Assembly (NCBI GenBank): GCA_900546065.1
Contig: URBK01000006.1
Location: forward strand, 62,001 to 126,000
DNA length: 64,000 nucleotides
DNA from: an uncultured Alistipes sp.
Lineage (GTDB): Bacteria; Bacteroidota; Bacteroidia; Bacteroidales; Rikenellaceae
Direction of reading: 5' to 3'
Position 1 is the first letter of the stretch, and each line of letters opens with the position of its first letter. Both the position numbers and the translations under genes were made by a program. Below the pieces are notes generated by a model. The model was not told where the DNA came from, did no database searches, and saw only the letters and a list, made by a program, of their open reading frames with translations. Positions 41,898 to 51,782 of the stretch are shown here, in pieces.

Positions 41898-43013
41898 ATG
41901 AACCCACAAACCCAAACACAGCAGCCGCGGATCGTCTTTCTGGACTATCTGCGCATCTTCGCATGCTTTCTTGTGATGCTGGTACACGCCAGCGAGAACT
42001 TCTACGGCGCAGCCGGCTCGACCGACATGGCGGGCCCGCAATCGTTTCTGGCCAACGAGACAGACCGTCTCTGGGTATCGCTTTACGACGGTTTCTCGCG
42101 CATGTCGGTGCCGCTGTTCATAATCGTCTCGGCATATCTGCTCATGCCCATGCCCGCCGCACAGACCTCGTGGCAGTTCTACCGCCGCCGCGCAAAACGC
42201 ATACTGCCTCCGTTCTTTGTCTTCATGATACTATACAGCACCCTGCCGCTGCTCTGGGGTCAGATCGACACCGCAACATCGACACGCGACCTCTCGCGGC
42301 TGCTGTTGAACTTCCCCACGCTCGCAGGACATCTGTGGTTCATGTACCCGCTCATAAGCATATATCTCTTCATCCCCATAATCTCGCCGTGGCTCGAACG
42401 CGCCACCGCACGCGAAGAGCGGTTCTTCATCCTGCTGTTCCTCATCTCTACATGCATACCCTATCTTCACCGCTGGTGCGGCGAGGTGTGGGGCGAGTGC
42501 TTCTGGAACGAATACCACATGCTGTGGTATTTCTCGGGATACCTCGGATACTCCGTCATAGCCCACTACATACGCAAACACCTCACGTGGAGCCGCCGTC
42601 GCCGCTTCGTCACGGGACTCATACTCATGGCGGCAGGCGCCGTGGCTACGATACTCTCGTTCTACGTGCAGGCCGTGCCGGGCGTTATACACCCGACACC
42701 CGTAATAGAGATCGGATGGTCGATGTGTACAATCAACTGCGTCGCCCTCACCACAGGCACCTTCCTGCTCTTCACATGCATACGCAGCACCTCGGCCCCG
42801 GCATTCATAACCCGTATGTCGAAACTCAGCTACGGCGTCTACCTGATGCATATATTCTGGCTCGGATTTTGGGTCGGAATATTCAAGGGTGCGCTTGCCC
42901 TGCCTACCGTCGCCGCCATCCCGGCCATAGCCGCAGCCACATACATAAGCTGCTTCGTGACGGCTCGGATCATAGCATTTATCCCCGGCAGCAAGTGGGT
43001 TATAGGAGATTAA
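41898..43013 (+). CDS. Acyltransferase family 3 membrane protein
   Basis: 371 residues with about ten membrane helices. The N-terminus RIVFLDYLRIFACFLVMLVHASENF carries the family's conserved R..H motif (His of LVHA), followed by SVPLFIIVSAYLL, FYRRRAKRILPPFFVFM, and GHLWFMYPLISIYLFIPI. These proteins acetylate or otherwise acylate extracellular polysaccharides, O-antigen or peptidoglycan using acyl-CoA from the cytoplasm. There is no glycan operon immediately around it, though the polysaccharide cluster starts 2.5 kb downstream. Convergent or co-directional partners are unrelated. Confidence 0.85.
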   Translation: MNPQTQTQQPRIVFLDYLRIFACFLVMLVHASENFYGAAGSTDMAGPQSFLANETDRLWVSLYDGFSRMSVPLFIIVSAYLLMPMPAAQTSWQFYRRRAKRILPPFFVFMILYSTLPLLWGQIDTATSTRDLSRLLLNFPTLAGHLWFMYPLISIYLFIPIISPWLERATAREERFFILLFLISTCIPYLHRWCGEVWGECFWNEYHMLWYFSGYLGYSVIAHYIRKHLTWSRRRRFVTGLILMAAGAVATILSFYVQAVPGVIHPTPVIEIGWSMCTINCVALTTGTFLLFTCIRSTSAPAFITRMSKLSYGVYLMHIFWLGFWVGIFKGALALPTVAAIPAIAAATYISCFVTARIIAFIPGSKWVIGD

Positions 43014-43079
43014 TCGTCCGAAGCGCGGCGACAAGGTCGATAATGATTGATTTTTTGTGGTAATTACGGCCTTTTTTCG

Positions 43080-43087
43080 TAAGTTTG
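43080..43087 (+). promoter_or_regulatory. -7 element of the lipoprotein/porin gene pair
   Basis: TAAGTTTG exact match, about 22 bases after a TTG; it precedes the ATG at 43157 by 69 bases. Confidence 0.5.
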
Positions 43088-43156
43088 TAAAGTGGCGGCG
43101 GAGAGCCTAACAAACGGCTGCCGTAGCCGCACACCGAAAACAAAACCTTAACGACC

Positions 43157-43837
43157 ATGAAACGATTCATCGTACTGTTGGTTCTGGCCGCGAGTCTCGC
43201 CTCATGCAGCGTCATGATGCAGGGCTCGCGCGAGGGCGTCTCGGTAGGTGCCGCAGTAAACATATCGGCACAGCCGCCGTGGGGACCCGCAGGGTATGCC
43301 TGCGCGCCATACTACTACTTTCCCGACTTCAACATCTACTACGACGTAAACCGCGCCCTCTTCTATTACCACAGCTACGGACGTTGGGTCTCGGCACACA
43401 AGCTGCCGCCGGGGATCGGCCCGCGCGACTTCTACAAATTCTACAAGGTTGTGCTCGACGTACGCGACCCGTGGCTCTACAACCGCGCACACCGCAGCAA
43501 ATACAGAAAGTATCGCGGCATACACACTCAGCCCGTACTGCGTGATGCGCCCGGCTATAAACATAATCCCCGACCTGTGGCTCCGCCGCAGCGGCCCGGA
43601 CGCGGGGCGGCAACGCCACACCGCAACAATGGCAACACGGTGCGTGACATGCGCAACAACAACGTCCGGCCCGACTACGGACAAGGCTCACGCCGAAACA
43701 ACTTCACACAGCCAAACAAACAGCAAAAGCAACAGAAGGTAGCGCCCCAGCGTCCGAAAAAGGAGCAGCAAAGCTCGCGCGGCAACGGCAATGCCAACGT
43801 CTCGGGCAAGCGTTCAACGGGATCTCGCGGCAGATAG
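43157..43837 (+). CDS. Basic lipoprotein of unknown function
   Basis: 226 residues. Lipobox LAASLASC (Cys about residue 17). The middle domain has a tyrosine-rich pattern PYYYFPDFNIYYDVNRALFYYHSYGRWVSAHKLPPGI, a motif I recall from small Bacteroidota envelope proteins. From about 125 the protein is disordered, very basic and rich in Asn, Gln, Arg and Pro (HRNNGNTVRDMRNNN, QQKQQKVAPQRPKKEQQ). The composition suggests binding to an acidic surface polymer, but this is inference. An outer membrane barrel protein gene follows after 64 bases. Confidence 0.7.
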   Translation: MKRFIVLLVLAASLASCSVMMQGSREGVSVGAAVNISAQPPWGPAGYACAPYYYFPDFNIYYDVNRALFYYHSYGRWVSAHKLPPGIGPRDFYKFYKVVLDVRDPWLYNRAHRSKYRKYRGIHTQPVLRDAPGYKHNPRPVAPPQRPGRGAATPHRNNGNTVRDMRNNNVRPDYGQGSRRNNFTQPNKQQKQQKVAPQRPKKEQQSSRGNGNANVSGKRSTGSRGR

Positions 43838-43901
43838 CAGTTAAGATCGAAGCGGTCGCAATGCAAAGGCCGCAGATATAAAAAATGTAAAACCACAAAA
43901 A

Positions 43902-44483
43902 ATGAAGATCATGAAGAGGTTCATATTGTTATTGGCGGTGCTCTGCATCAGTGTGCAGGCACATGCGGGTCTTGTACCGAAGGCCAAGATAGGTCTCAAG
44001 GCAGGATGGAACTATCAGGCCAACAAGCTCAAGGGGGCGAAGGATTTCGATTTCAACTCCGATTCGGGATGGTATGCAGGCTTGCAGAGCGAACTCACAT
44101 GGGGCATGCTGGGCATACGCCCCGAGCTCATATATTCGCGCAACACGTTCGACGTGGCAGGCCCGACGGGTATCGACGGCAGCGTCAAGATGAATACGCT
44201 CGATCTGCCCGTACTGTTGCAACTGCGTTTTCTCGGATTTCTGGCCGTACAGGTCGGCCCGACGTTCAACCTTATGACCGATGTCGGGGGCTCGACACAG
44301 GATACCAAGTGGAGAATCGACCGCCCCACGATGGGATATGCTGCAGGTGTGGATGTACGTCTGTGGAAGCTCAACGTCACGGCCCGCTACAACGGCTCCT
44401 TCAAGAAGAGCGAGGTGCTCGGCATAACCACCGGCGAGAACCGTATCTCGACATTCCAGCTCGGTCTTGGATTCTTCTTCTGA
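43902..44483 (+). CDS. Outer membrane beta-barrel protein (PorT/OmpW-like family)
   Basis: 193 residues. Signal peptide ending at AHAG, then a short beta-barrel with alternating hydrophobic strands: KIGLKAGWNYQANKL, GWYAGLQSELTWGMLGIRPELIYS, TLDLPVLLQLRFLGFLAVQVGPTFNLM, and the final strand FQLGLGFFF ending in Phe, as in outer membrane proteins. Eight strands are likely. Function unknown; small barrels of this type are common in Bacteroidota. Start at 43902 or three codons later (MKRF). Followed by a strong terminator. Confidence 0.82.
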   Translation: MKIMKRFILLLAVLCISVQAHAGLVPKAKIGLKAGWNYQANKLKGAKDFDFNSDSGWYAGLQSELTWGMLGIRPELIYSRNTFDVAGPTGIDGSVKMNTLDLPVLLQLRFLGFLAVQVGPTFNLMTDVGGSTQDTKWRIDRPTMGYAAGVDVRLWKLNVTARYNGSFKKSEVLGITTGENRISTFQLGLGFFF

Positions 44484-44503
44484 TTATCCCCAAAAAGGCA
44501 TAC

Positions 44504-44537
44504 AAAGGCGGCGGAAGAGACTCTTCCGCCGCCTTTT
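44504..44537 (+). terminator. Terminator after the barrel protein gene
   Basis: AAAGGCGGCGGAAGAG, one base, CTCTTCCGCCGCCTTTT: a very stable palindrome between convergent genes (porin forward, radical SAM reverse), A-run and T-run on the two sides allowing bidirectional termination. Confidence 0.85.
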
Positions 44538-44587
44538 ACATCTTTACCGCATCATTGCAGGTCACGCCTACTCCATCATCTCTATCC

Positions 44588-45472
44588 CTATCGGTTCGAG
44601 AGGCGGATCTTCTCGTGATAGAAGAAGTTCACCACGACGGGGCGGCCCTTCTCCGAGCGTCCGTACGGCAGGTCATTCACGCGATACGGCAGTCCGTTTG
44701 CTGCGGCATAGGAGGCAATCCGAGCCTCAAGCGTCTGCCAGTAACCCATGTCCTTACGGTTGTATATCGCTTCATAAAGAGGCACGAGTTCGGGGTATTT
44801 TTCACGTATGTATGACATGATCGTCGGCTTGAACTGCCCGCGCAGATTGAGATTCTCCAGCCACACCAGATCGCATATATCCCTCACCCGGTCAATGATG
44901 GCCTCGGCATCGGTGATACCGGGAAAGATGGGCGATACGAAACATACGGTGCGGATACCCGCCTCGTAGACCTTCCGCATGGCCTCCAGCCGCCGCTCGA
45001 TGCTAACCGCACGGTCCATATCGGCACGGAAAGCCTCATCGAGCGTATTGACCGACCACGACACCGTCATGCGCGGGAACTCGCGCAGCAGATCCAGATC
45101 GCGCAGCACAAGGTCGGACTTGGTGCATATCATGATCTCGGCCGTCGTGCCGCGCAGCTGCTCCAGCAGGCGGCGCGTACGCTGGAAATGCTCCTCATAT
45201 GGGTTGTAACCGTCCGTCACGGATCCGATGACAACCCGCTGGCCGTCATATTTGTGAGGGTCGGTTATCGGCTTCCAATGTTTCACGTCGAGGAATGTGC
45301 CCCACGGCTCCGTGTGGCCCGTAAAACGCTTCATGAACGAAGCGTAACAATACTTGCATGCGTGGGGACACCCCACGTAGGGGTTGACCGAATAGCCGCC
45401 CACGGGCAGCGACGATCGGGTCATGACGCTCTGCACGTCGATGTCGCGAATTATCTCCTGACTCTCATCCAT
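44588..45472 (-). CDS. Radical SAM protein of the spore photoproduct lyase-like group
   Basis: 294 residues. NPYVGCPHACKYCYASFMKRF gives the CxxxCxxC iron-sulfur site (about residues 35-42). GSVTDGYNPYEEHFQRTR and MICTKSDLVLRDLDLL are typical of the SPL-family radical SAM proteins, with the SWSVNTLDE and CFVSPIFPGITD segments near the SAM-binding strands. The annotated enzymes of this broad group include DNA repair lyases, but non-spore-formers carry homologs of unknown function. Start: the open frame extends to a GTG at 45502; the ATG at 45472 is preferred. Lies downstream of rfbB on the same strand with a 93-base gap. Confidence 0.82.
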   Translation of the reverse strand: MDESQEIIRDIDVQSVMTRSSLPVGGYSVNPYVGCPHACKYCYASFMKRFTGHTEPWGTFLDVKHWKPITDPHKYDGQRVVIGSVTDGYNPYEEHFQRTRRLLEQLRGTTAEIMICTKSDLVLRDLDLLREFPRMTVSWSVNTLDEAFRADMDRAVSIERRLEAMRKVYEAGIRTVCFVSPIFPGITDAEAIIDRVRDICDLVWLENLNLRGQFKPTIMSYIREKYPELVPLYEAIYNRKDMGYWQTLEARIASYAAANGLPYRVNDLPYGRSEKGRPVVVNFFYHEKIRLSNR

Positions 45473-45564
45473 ACTCTTCAAACCCAATATATCACCCCTC
45501 ACGGTTTATTCCGACAGCGGCATCACCCCGCCTGAAACTTATGCAACAGGCGCAAATACCCTCT

Positions 45565-46692
45565 CTAACGGTTCTTATACATCTCGTCGTAATACTTCTC
45601 GTACTCGCCAGAGGTGATGTTATCCATCCACGCCTGATTGTCCAGATACCACCGCACAGTCTTCTCGATGCCCTCCTCGAACTGCAGGCTCGGCTCCCAG
45701 CCAAGCTCCCGTTGCAGTTTCGACGAGTCGATCGCATAGCGCAGATCGTGTCCCGCGCGGTCCGTAACGTAGGTAATAAGGTGCTCACTCGTACCCTCCG
45801 GATTGCCCAGCAGACGGTCTACCGTCTTGATGATAACCTTGATCAGGTCGATATTCTTCCACTCGTTGAAGCCCCCGATATTGTAGGTATCGGCCACACG
45901 CCCCTTATGGAATATGAGGTCGATGGCACGTGCGTGATCCTCCACATAGAGCCAGTCGCGCACGTTCTCGCCCTTGCCGTAAACGGGCAGAGGACGACCG
46001 TGGCGGATGTTGTTTATGAAGAGCGGGATCAACTTCTCGGGGAACTGGTAGGGCCCGTAGTTGTTCGAGCAGTTGGTCACGATCGTCGGCATGCCGTACG
46101 TGTCGTGGGACGCACGCACGAAGTGATCCGACGAGGCCTTCGATGCCGAATAGGGCGAATGGGGATTATATTTGGTATCCTCGTAGAAGAAGTCGCGGCC
46201 GTAGGCAAGGTGATGCTCGCTCGACGAGGCCGTTGTCGTGAACGGCGGCTTGATGCCCTCGGGATTGGTCAGCTCCAGAGCTCCGTAGACCTCGTCCGTC
46301 GAGATGTGGTAGAATAGTTTGCCGTCCCACGCCCCGTCCCAATACTCGCGCGCTGCCTGCAACAGAGACAGCGTACCCAGCACGTTCGTGCGCGCAAAGG
46401 TGAAGGGATCCTTGATCGAACGGTCCACGTGGCTCTCGGCAGCAAGGTGGATTACGCCGTCGATCGAATACTTGCGCATGATCTCCCGAACGCGGTCGAA
46501 GTCACAGATGTCAGCCCGTTCGAAGACGTAGTTCGGACGGTCCTCAATGTCCTTCAGGTTGGCAAGATTGCCGGCGTAGGTCAGTTTGTCGAGGTTGACG
46601 ATACGGTAATCGGGATACTTGTTTACGAAGAGGCGCACGACATGGCTCCCGATAAAGCCCGCACCGCCCGTGATCAATATGTTGCGTTTCAT
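45565..46692 (-). CDS. rfbB: dTDP-glucose 4,6-dehydratase
   Basis: 375 residues. Rossmann TGGAGFIGSHVVR, DKLTYAGN, HLAAESHVDRSI, THISTDEVYG-type region (YHISTDEVYGAL) and catalytic Tyr-Lys in YSASKASSDHF. Converts dTDP-glucose to the 4-keto-6-deoxy sugar, second step of dTDP-rhamnose synthesis. Its ATG overlaps the stop codon of rfbD by four bases (ATGA), so translation is coupled. Last gene of the rfbA-C-D-B run. Confidence 0.96.
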   Translation of the reverse strand: MKRNILITGGAGFIGSHVVRLFVNKYPDYRIVNLDKLTYAGNLANLKDIEDRPNYVFERADICDFDRVREIMRKYSIDGVIHLAAESHVDRSIKDPFTFARTNVLGTLSLLQAAREYWDGAWDGKLFYHISTDEVYGALELTNPEGIKPPFTTTASSSEHHLAYGRDFFYEDTKYNPHSPYSASKASSDHFVRASHDTYGMPTIVTNCSNNYGPYQFPEKLIPLFINNIRHGRPLPVYGKGENVRDWLYVEDHARAIDLIFHKGRVADTYNIGGFNEWKNIDLIKVIIKTVDRLLGNPEGTSEHLITYVTDRAGHDLRYAIDSSKLQRELGWEPSLQFEEGIEKTVRWYLDNQAWMDNITSGEYEKYYDEMYKNR

Positions 46693-47579
46693 TGTTGCTC
46701 TGCCTTTTTCAATCTACCTATACAATACTCCATCGACTCGCGCCAATGGGGAATATCCAGACCGAAGGTCTGCTTGATCTTGCTCTTGTCCAGAACCGAA
46801 TAAGCCGGACGCTTCACCTTCGATGGGAACTCGTCGCTGTGGCACGGATGGATCACACACGCGTCGTGTCCTGCCGCGCGGGCAATCTCCACGGCGAAGT
46901 CATACCACGAGCATACTCCCTCATTCGAGAAGTGGTAAACCCCCTCGCGGCCCTCATACAGGCCTCCCTCGATGATCGAGAACAGCGCGATGGCCAGATC
47001 CCCGGCATAGGTCGGGCTACCCACCTGATCGAACACCACGTTCAACTCGGGCCGCTCCGCCGTCAATCGAAGCATCGTCTTGAGGAAATTGTTGCCGTAC
47101 TCCGAATAGAGCCACGCCGTACGGACTATCACGGCACGGCATCCCGTTGCCTCTACGGCCTGCTCGCCGTGCAGTTTCGTACGTCCATACGCACCAAGCG
47201 GTGAGAGCGGCATATCCTCCCGACGCGGGGTATTCCCCTCGCCGCCGAAGACATAATCCGTCGACACGTGAAACAGCACGGCTCCCGTCTGCTTAGCCGC
47301 CTCCGCAAGATTGCGCACGGCGTCGCAGTTGATCTTCTCGGCCGCAGCCTCGTCATCCTCCGCACGGTCGACGTTCGTATAGGCCGCGCAGTTAAGTATA
47401 ACGTCATAACCCCCGGCCTTGACGCTCGCCATCACGGCCGCTGCATCCGTTATGTCCAGCTCCGCGACATCCGTAAAGGTATATTCGTTGGGCGACGCCG
47501 CTCCCAAACGGCGCATCTCGCGGCCCAACTGTCCGTTGGCACCCGTAACAAGCACCCGCTTTATTCCGTTATTCTGCAT
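46689..47579 (-). CDS. rfbD: dTDP-4-dehydrorhamnose reductase
   Basis: 296 residues. VLVTGANGQLGREMRRL (NADPH loop), NCAAYTNVDRAEDDEA, HVSTDYVFGG and the YGRTKLHGEQAV catalytic segment. The last enzyme of the dTDP-L-rhamnose pathway. The start at 47579 overlaps the end of rfbC by 11 bases; the longer in-frame start at 47615 would lie further inside rfbC and is less likely. Its 3' end overlaps rfbB. Confidence 0.95.
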   Translation of the reverse strand: MQNNGIKRVLVTGANGQLGREMRRLGAASPNEYTFTDVAELDITDAAAVMASVKAGGYDVILNCAAYTNVDRAEDDEAAAEKINCDAVRNLAEAAKQTGAVLFHVSTDYVFGGEGNTPRREDMPLSPLGAYGRTKLHGEQAVEATGCRAVIVRTAWLYSEYGNNFLKTMLRLTAERPELNVVFDQVGSPTYAGDLAIALFSIIEGGLYEGREGVYHFSNEGVCSWYDFAVEIARAAGHDACVIHPCHSDEFPSKVKRPAYSVLDKSKIKQTFGLDIPHWRESMEYCIGRLKKAEQQ

Positions 47580-48144
47580 AGTAGTCAATATTATAGTCGA
47601 ACAAATCCTCGGCATCGCGCAACAGAGGGTGTGCGCTGTCCTTGGCCGAGAGAATCACATCCTCGGGCGCAATACGCCAATCGATACCGATCTGCGGATC
47701 ATTCCAAGCGATGGCCCCCTCCGACTGCGGAGCATAGAGATTGTCACACTTGTATTGGAACACAGCCTCCGCGCTCAACACCGAGAAACCGTGTGCAAAG
47801 CCGCGCGGCACGAACAGCTGACGCTTGTTCTCGGCCGTAAGCTCCACGGCCACATAATGCCCGAACGTAGGCGAGCCGCGACGTATGTCTACGGCCACGT
47901 CCAGCACCGCACCCTGAACTACACGTACGAGTTTCGACTGCGCATGGCGTCCCTTCTGATAGTGGAGGCCGCGCAGCACGCCGTAACGCGACTTGCTCTC
48001 GTTGTCCTGAACAAAACGTACGGGACGAACCGCCGCATCGAACTTGGCCTGCGACCAGCTCTCGAAGAAATATCCGCGTGCGTCGCCGAAGACATCCGGC
48101 TCGACGATAACCACGCCCTCGATATCCGTCTTTATAACATTCAT
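47569..48144 (-). CDS. rfbC: dTDP-4-dehydrorhamnose 3,5-epimerase
   Basis: 191 residues of the cupin-type RmlC family: [71 protein letters not shown] (substrate His and metal-free cupin barrel). Third enzyme of dTDP-rhamnose synthesis. Starts 3 bases after rfbA and overlaps rfbD. Confidence 0.96.
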   Translation of the reverse strand: [191 protein letters not shown]

Positions 48145-48147
48145 ACC

Positions 48148-49035
48148 CTACTCCTCCCGCTTAAGTTCATCGATAACCTTCAACAGATACTGTCCGTACT
48201 GGTTCTTTATCATGGGCTGCGCCAGCGAGCGCATCTTCTCCTCCGTAATCCAGCCGTTGCGATAGGCTATGCCCTCGAGGCAGGCGATCTTCAGCCCCTG
48301 ACGCTTCTCGATAACCTCGACGAAGATCGAAGCATCCGCCAGAGAGTCGTGTGTACCCGTATCGAGCCACGCAAAGCCGCGCTTAAGCGTACATACCTTC
48401 AGCTCGCCATCCTCCAGAAACCGCTGGTTCACCGTAGTGATCTCCAGCTCGCCGCGAGCCGAGGGCTTGATATGCTTGGCCACATCCACAACCTTGTTGG
48501 GATAGAAGTACAACCCCACAACCGCATAATTCGACTTCGGGTGCTGCGGCTTCTCCTCGATCGAAAGACAGTTGCCATTCTTGTCGAACTCGGCAACGCC
48601 ATAACGCTCCGGATCGTCCACCCAATAGCCGAATACGGTAGCCTTGCCCCGCTCGGCATTCTGCACGGCGTCATGCAGCAAATCCGACAGTCCCGCGCCA
48701 TGGAAGATGTTGTCTCCCAGCACCAGACATACGGAGTCGTCGCCCACGAACTCCTCGCCTATGATGAACGCCTGCGCCAGACCGTCGGGTGACGGTTGCT
48801 CGGCATAGGTGAAGTGCACGCCGTAATCCGACCCGTCGCCCAAAAGACGACGGAACGACGGCAGATCCTGCGGCGTCGATATTATCAATATCTCCCTGAT
48901 GCCCGCAAGCATCAAAACCGATATGGGATAATAGACCATCGGTTTGTCATAGATGGGCAGCAACTGCTTGCTCACTCCCTTCGTTATGGGATAGAGACGC
49001 GTGCCGCTGCCGCCTGCCAATACGATTCCTTTCAT
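48148..49035 (-). CDS. rfbA: Glucose-1-phosphate thymidylyltransferase
   Basis: 295 residues. [37 protein letters not shown] is the nucleotidyltransferase signature with Gx[16 protein letters not shown] carries metal Asp residues. It makes dTDP-glucose from Glc-1-P and is the first gene of the rhamnose set; transcription probably starts in the gap after the aminotransferase gene (55 bases upstream), where I see no exact consensus promoter. Confidence 0.97.
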   Translation of the reverse strand: MKGIVLAGGSGTRLYPITKGVSKQLLPIYDKPMVYYPISVLMLAGIREILIISTPQDLPSFRRLLGDGSDYGVHFTYAEQPSPDGLAQAFIIGEEFVGDDSVCLVLGDNIFHGAGLSDLLHDAVQNAERGKATVFGYWVDDPERYGVAEFDKNGNCLSIEEKPQHPKSNYAVVGLYFYPNKVVDVAKHIKPSARGELEITTVNQRFLEDGELKVCTLKRGFAWLDTGTHDSLADASIFVEVIEKRQGLKIACLEGIAYRNGWITEEKMRSLAQPMIKNQYGQYLLKVIDELKREE

Positions 49036-49089
49036 AGCCTATAATTTAATAATAAATAATCAGCACCGATATATACTTAACTTATACAC

Positions 49090-50289
49090 TTACTCCGTAC
49101 GTCCGGGATAGGCCTCCAGCGCCCGGCCCAAGATATACAATGCGCGGCGCAGGTCATGTTTGTTCAGCACGTAGGCTATACGCACCTCATTGCGCCCCTT
49201 CGTAGGGTCGGTGTAGAATCCCGACGCCGGCGCCAGCATCACCGTCTCGCCCTCGTAAGAGAACTCCGACAGGCACCACGCACAGAATCTGTCGCTGTCA
49301 TCCACCGGCAGCCGCGCCACCGTATAGAACGCACCCATCGGGATGGGCGAATAGACGCCCGGAATCCTGTTCAGGCCGTCTATAAGGCAGTTGCGGCGCT
49401 CGATGTACTCCTCGTACGTATGTATCATGTACGAACGCGGCGCATCTATCGACGCCTCGGCCACAATCTGGCCTATGAGCGGCGGGCTCAGACGCGCCTG
49501 ACAGAACTTCATCACCGCATTGCGCAGCTCGCGGTTCTTCGTTATCAGCGCGCCGATACGTATTCCGCACTCCGAGTAACGTTTCGACACCGAATCTATA
49601 AGTACGACGTTCTGCTCGATACCCTCCAGATGGCAGGCCGATATGTAGGGCGAGCCCGTATATATGAACTCGCGGTAAACCTCGTCCGAAAAGAGGAACA
49701 GATCGTACTTCTTCACCATGTCGCGTATGCGGTACATCTCCTTGCGCGTATAGAGATATCCCGTCGGGTTGTTCGGGTTGCATATCAATATGCCGCGAGT
49801 ACGCTCGTTTATCAGCTCCTCGAACCGCTCCACCTTCGGCAGCGCAAAGCCCTCCTCGATCGAGGTCGAGATAGTACGTATGACCGCACCCGCCGAGATC
49901 GCAAAGGCCATGTAATTGGCATACGCCGGTTCAGGAACTATGATTTCGTCTCCCGGGTTCAGACACGACATGAAGGCGAACAGCACAGCCTCCGACCCTC
50001 CCGTCGTGATTATGATATCCTCTGGCGTGAGCTTTATCTGGTACTGGTCGTAATACCCCACCAGCCTCTCGCGCAGCGACCGGTAACCGTCGCTCGGACT
50101 GTATTCCAACACCTTGCGGTCTATGTTACGCAGCGCATCCAGTCCCTGCTGCGGCGTCGCCAGATCGGGCTGGCCTATATTGAGGTGGTAAACCTTTACG
50201 CCGCGGCGTTTGGCGGCATCGGCCAGAGGTACCAACTTGCGGATCGGTGACTCGGGCATCGCAACCGCTCTGTTCGATATTTCGGGCAT
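49090..50289 (-). CDS. PLP-dependent aminotransferase (aspartate aminotransferase-like)
   Basis: 399 residues, fold type I: HLNIGQPDLATP, TTGGSEAVLFAFMSCLNPGDEIIVPEPAYANY, ILICNPNNPTGYLYT, SDEVYREFIY, PLP Lys236 in SVSKRYSECGIRIG, and EVRIAYVLNKHDLRRAL with the carboxylate Arg. Class I aspartate aminotransferase subgroup. Sits between rfbA and ugd in the same direction, but aspartate-type aminotransferases are housekeeping enzymes, so a sugar-nucleotide role (which would require a DegT fold) is unlikely. Confidence 0.88.
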   Translation of the reverse strand: MPEISNRAVAMPESPIRKLVPLADAAKRRGVKVYHLNIGQPDLATPQQGLDALRNIDRKVLEYSPSDGYRSLRERLVGYYDQYQIKLTPEDIIITTGGSEAVLFAFMSCLNPGDEIIVPEPAYANYMAFAISAGAVIRTISTSIEEGFALPKVERFEELINERTRGILICNPNNPTGYLYTRKEMYRIRDMVKKYDLFLFSDEVYREFIYTGSPYISACHLEGIEQNVVLIDSVSKRYSECGIRIGALITKNRELRNAVMKFCQARLSPPLIGQIVAEASIDAPRSYMIHTYEEYIERRNCLIDGLNRIPGVYSPIPMGAFYTVARLPVDDSDRFCAWCLSEFSYEGETVMLAPASGFYTDPTKGRNEVRIAYVLNKHDLRRALYILGRALEAYPGRTE

Positions 50290-50440
50290 AAATAAAACTC
50301 TAATCCGTTAATAAAAAACTCGGTGCCGAAACTCTCTCCGTTCTGCCATACGCTCGGATCCTCACGGTCCGTCTCCAGTCACCTGTATCTGTTTACACTC
50401 TTTTAACTGTTTCTATCCTATACGGTCATATCCCGCAACA

Positions 50441-51751
50441 CTATCCTATGCGGTGATACTCTATGCCGTACTCCGCCAGTTCGCGACCGTCATATATATT
50501 GCGGCCGTCGAACACCACGGCACGGTGCATCGCCTCACGGACGTTGCGCCAGTCGGGCATACGGAACTCCTTCCACTCGGTCAGCATCATCAGCGCATCC
50601 GCCCCCGACACGACATCATACATGTCGCTGCCGTAATATACGGCCGTGCCGAGTCTGCGGCGGCACTCCGCCATCGCCACGGGATCATATACTCTCACGT
50701 GACACCCCGCCTTAAGCAGCAGGTCGATGGTCACAAGCGACGGTGCCTCGCGCATGTCATCGGTCTCGGGCTTGAAGGCAAGCCCCCACAGCGCCACGGT
50801 ACGTCCCGCAAGGTTTCCCTCGTAAAAGGCATCCAGTTTACGGAACAGGAGACCCTTCTGACGTTCATTCACGCGCTCGACAGCCTCCAGCACCTCCATG
50901 CGGCAGCCATGCTCCGCGGCCGTACGTATCAGGGCCTTCACATCCTTCGGGAAGCACGACCCGCCATAGCCGCAACCCGCATAGAGGAACTTGTTGCCTA
51001 TGCGCGTATCCGTCCCGACACCCTTGCGCACCATATTCACATCGGCACCGACCTTTTCACAAAGGTTCGCAACGTCATTCATGAACGATATCCTCGTTGC
51101 GAGCATAGAGTTCGAGGCATACTTTATCATCTCGGCCGACGCTATGTCGGTAAATATCAGGCGGTCGCTTACCAGCATGAAGGGTTTGTACAGGCGGGCC
51201 ATGATGGCACGCGCACGCGGGCTCTCGACACCCACCACGACCCTGTCGGGCGACATGAAATCCTTGACGGCGACACCCTCCTTCAGGAACTCGGGGTTCG
51301 ACGCCACATCAAACTCAACCTCCACACCACGACGAGACAGCTCTTCGGCAATCGTACGCTCCACAAGACGCGTCGTACCTACGGGGACGGTACTTTTGGT
51401 TGCGATAACGGCGTAATGGTCCAATACCTCGCCCACACGGCGGGCCACAGCCATCACATTGCCCAGATCGGCGCTGCCATCCTCCGCAGGAGGGGTATCC
51501 ACACAGCAGAAGATAACCTCGGCATCCGACTCACACTCCGCCAAATCGGTGGCGAAGTGCAGTCGTCCGGCACGGACATTGCGCGTCACGGCCTCCTCGA
51601 GACCCGCCTCATATATCGGCATCACGCCGCGGCGCAGTCGGGCGATCTTCTCGACATTGGTATCGACACACGTAACGGTAATACCCATATCGGAGAAACA
51701 TGCTCCCGATACCAACCCGACATAACCCGTACCGACGATGACTATATTCAT
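50441..51751 (-). CDS. ugd: UDP-glucose 6-dehydrogenase
   Basis: 436 residues. NAD loop GTGYVGLVSGACF, TKSTVPVGTT, SNPEFLKEGVAVKDF, catalytic Cys266 in AGCGYGGSCFPKDV, and the LWGLAFKPETDDMREAPS C-terminal domain. It oxidises UDP-glucose to UDP-glucuronate, or a related UDP-HexNAc to the uronate. Together with the rfb genes it feeds the surface polysaccharide assembled by the genes at 51783-56670. Thirty-one bases downstream of the WecA-like gene. Confidence 0.93.
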   Translation of the reverse strand: MNIVIVGTGYVGLVSGACFSDMGITVTCVDTNVEKIARLRRGVMPIYEAGLEEAVTRNVRAGRLHFATDLAECESDAEVIFCCVDTPPAEDGSADLGNVMAVARRVGEVLDHYAVIATKSTVPVGTTRLVERTIAEELSRRGVEVEFDVASNPEFLKEGVAVKDFMSPDRVVVGVESPRARAIMARLYKPFMLVSDRLIFTDIASAEMIKYASNSMLATRISFMNDVANLCEKVGADVNMVRKGVGTDTRIGNKFLYAGCGYGGSCFPKDVKALIRTAAEHGCRMEVLEAVERVNERQKGLLFRKLDAFYEGNLAGRTVALWGLAFKPETDDMREAPSLVTIDLLLKAGCHVRVYDPVAMAECRRRLGTAVYYGSDMYDVVSGADALMMLTEWKEFRMPDWRNVREAMHRAVVFDGRNIYDGRELAEYGIEYHRIG

Positions 51752-51782
51752 ATCCGCAATTGAGCATCCTTCGGCCCGGCCG

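Noticed and set aside
43157..43837. Nucleic-acid binding protein because of its basic tail
   Set aside because: The lipobox signal places it in the envelope; the basic tail more likely contacts surface polymers.
49090..50289. Sugar aminotransferase for amino-deoxy sugar synthesis
   Set aside because: The fold type I aspartate-aminotransferase motifs and the C-terminal carboxylate-binding Arg fit an amino acid enzyme; DegT-type sugar aminotransferase motifs are absent.
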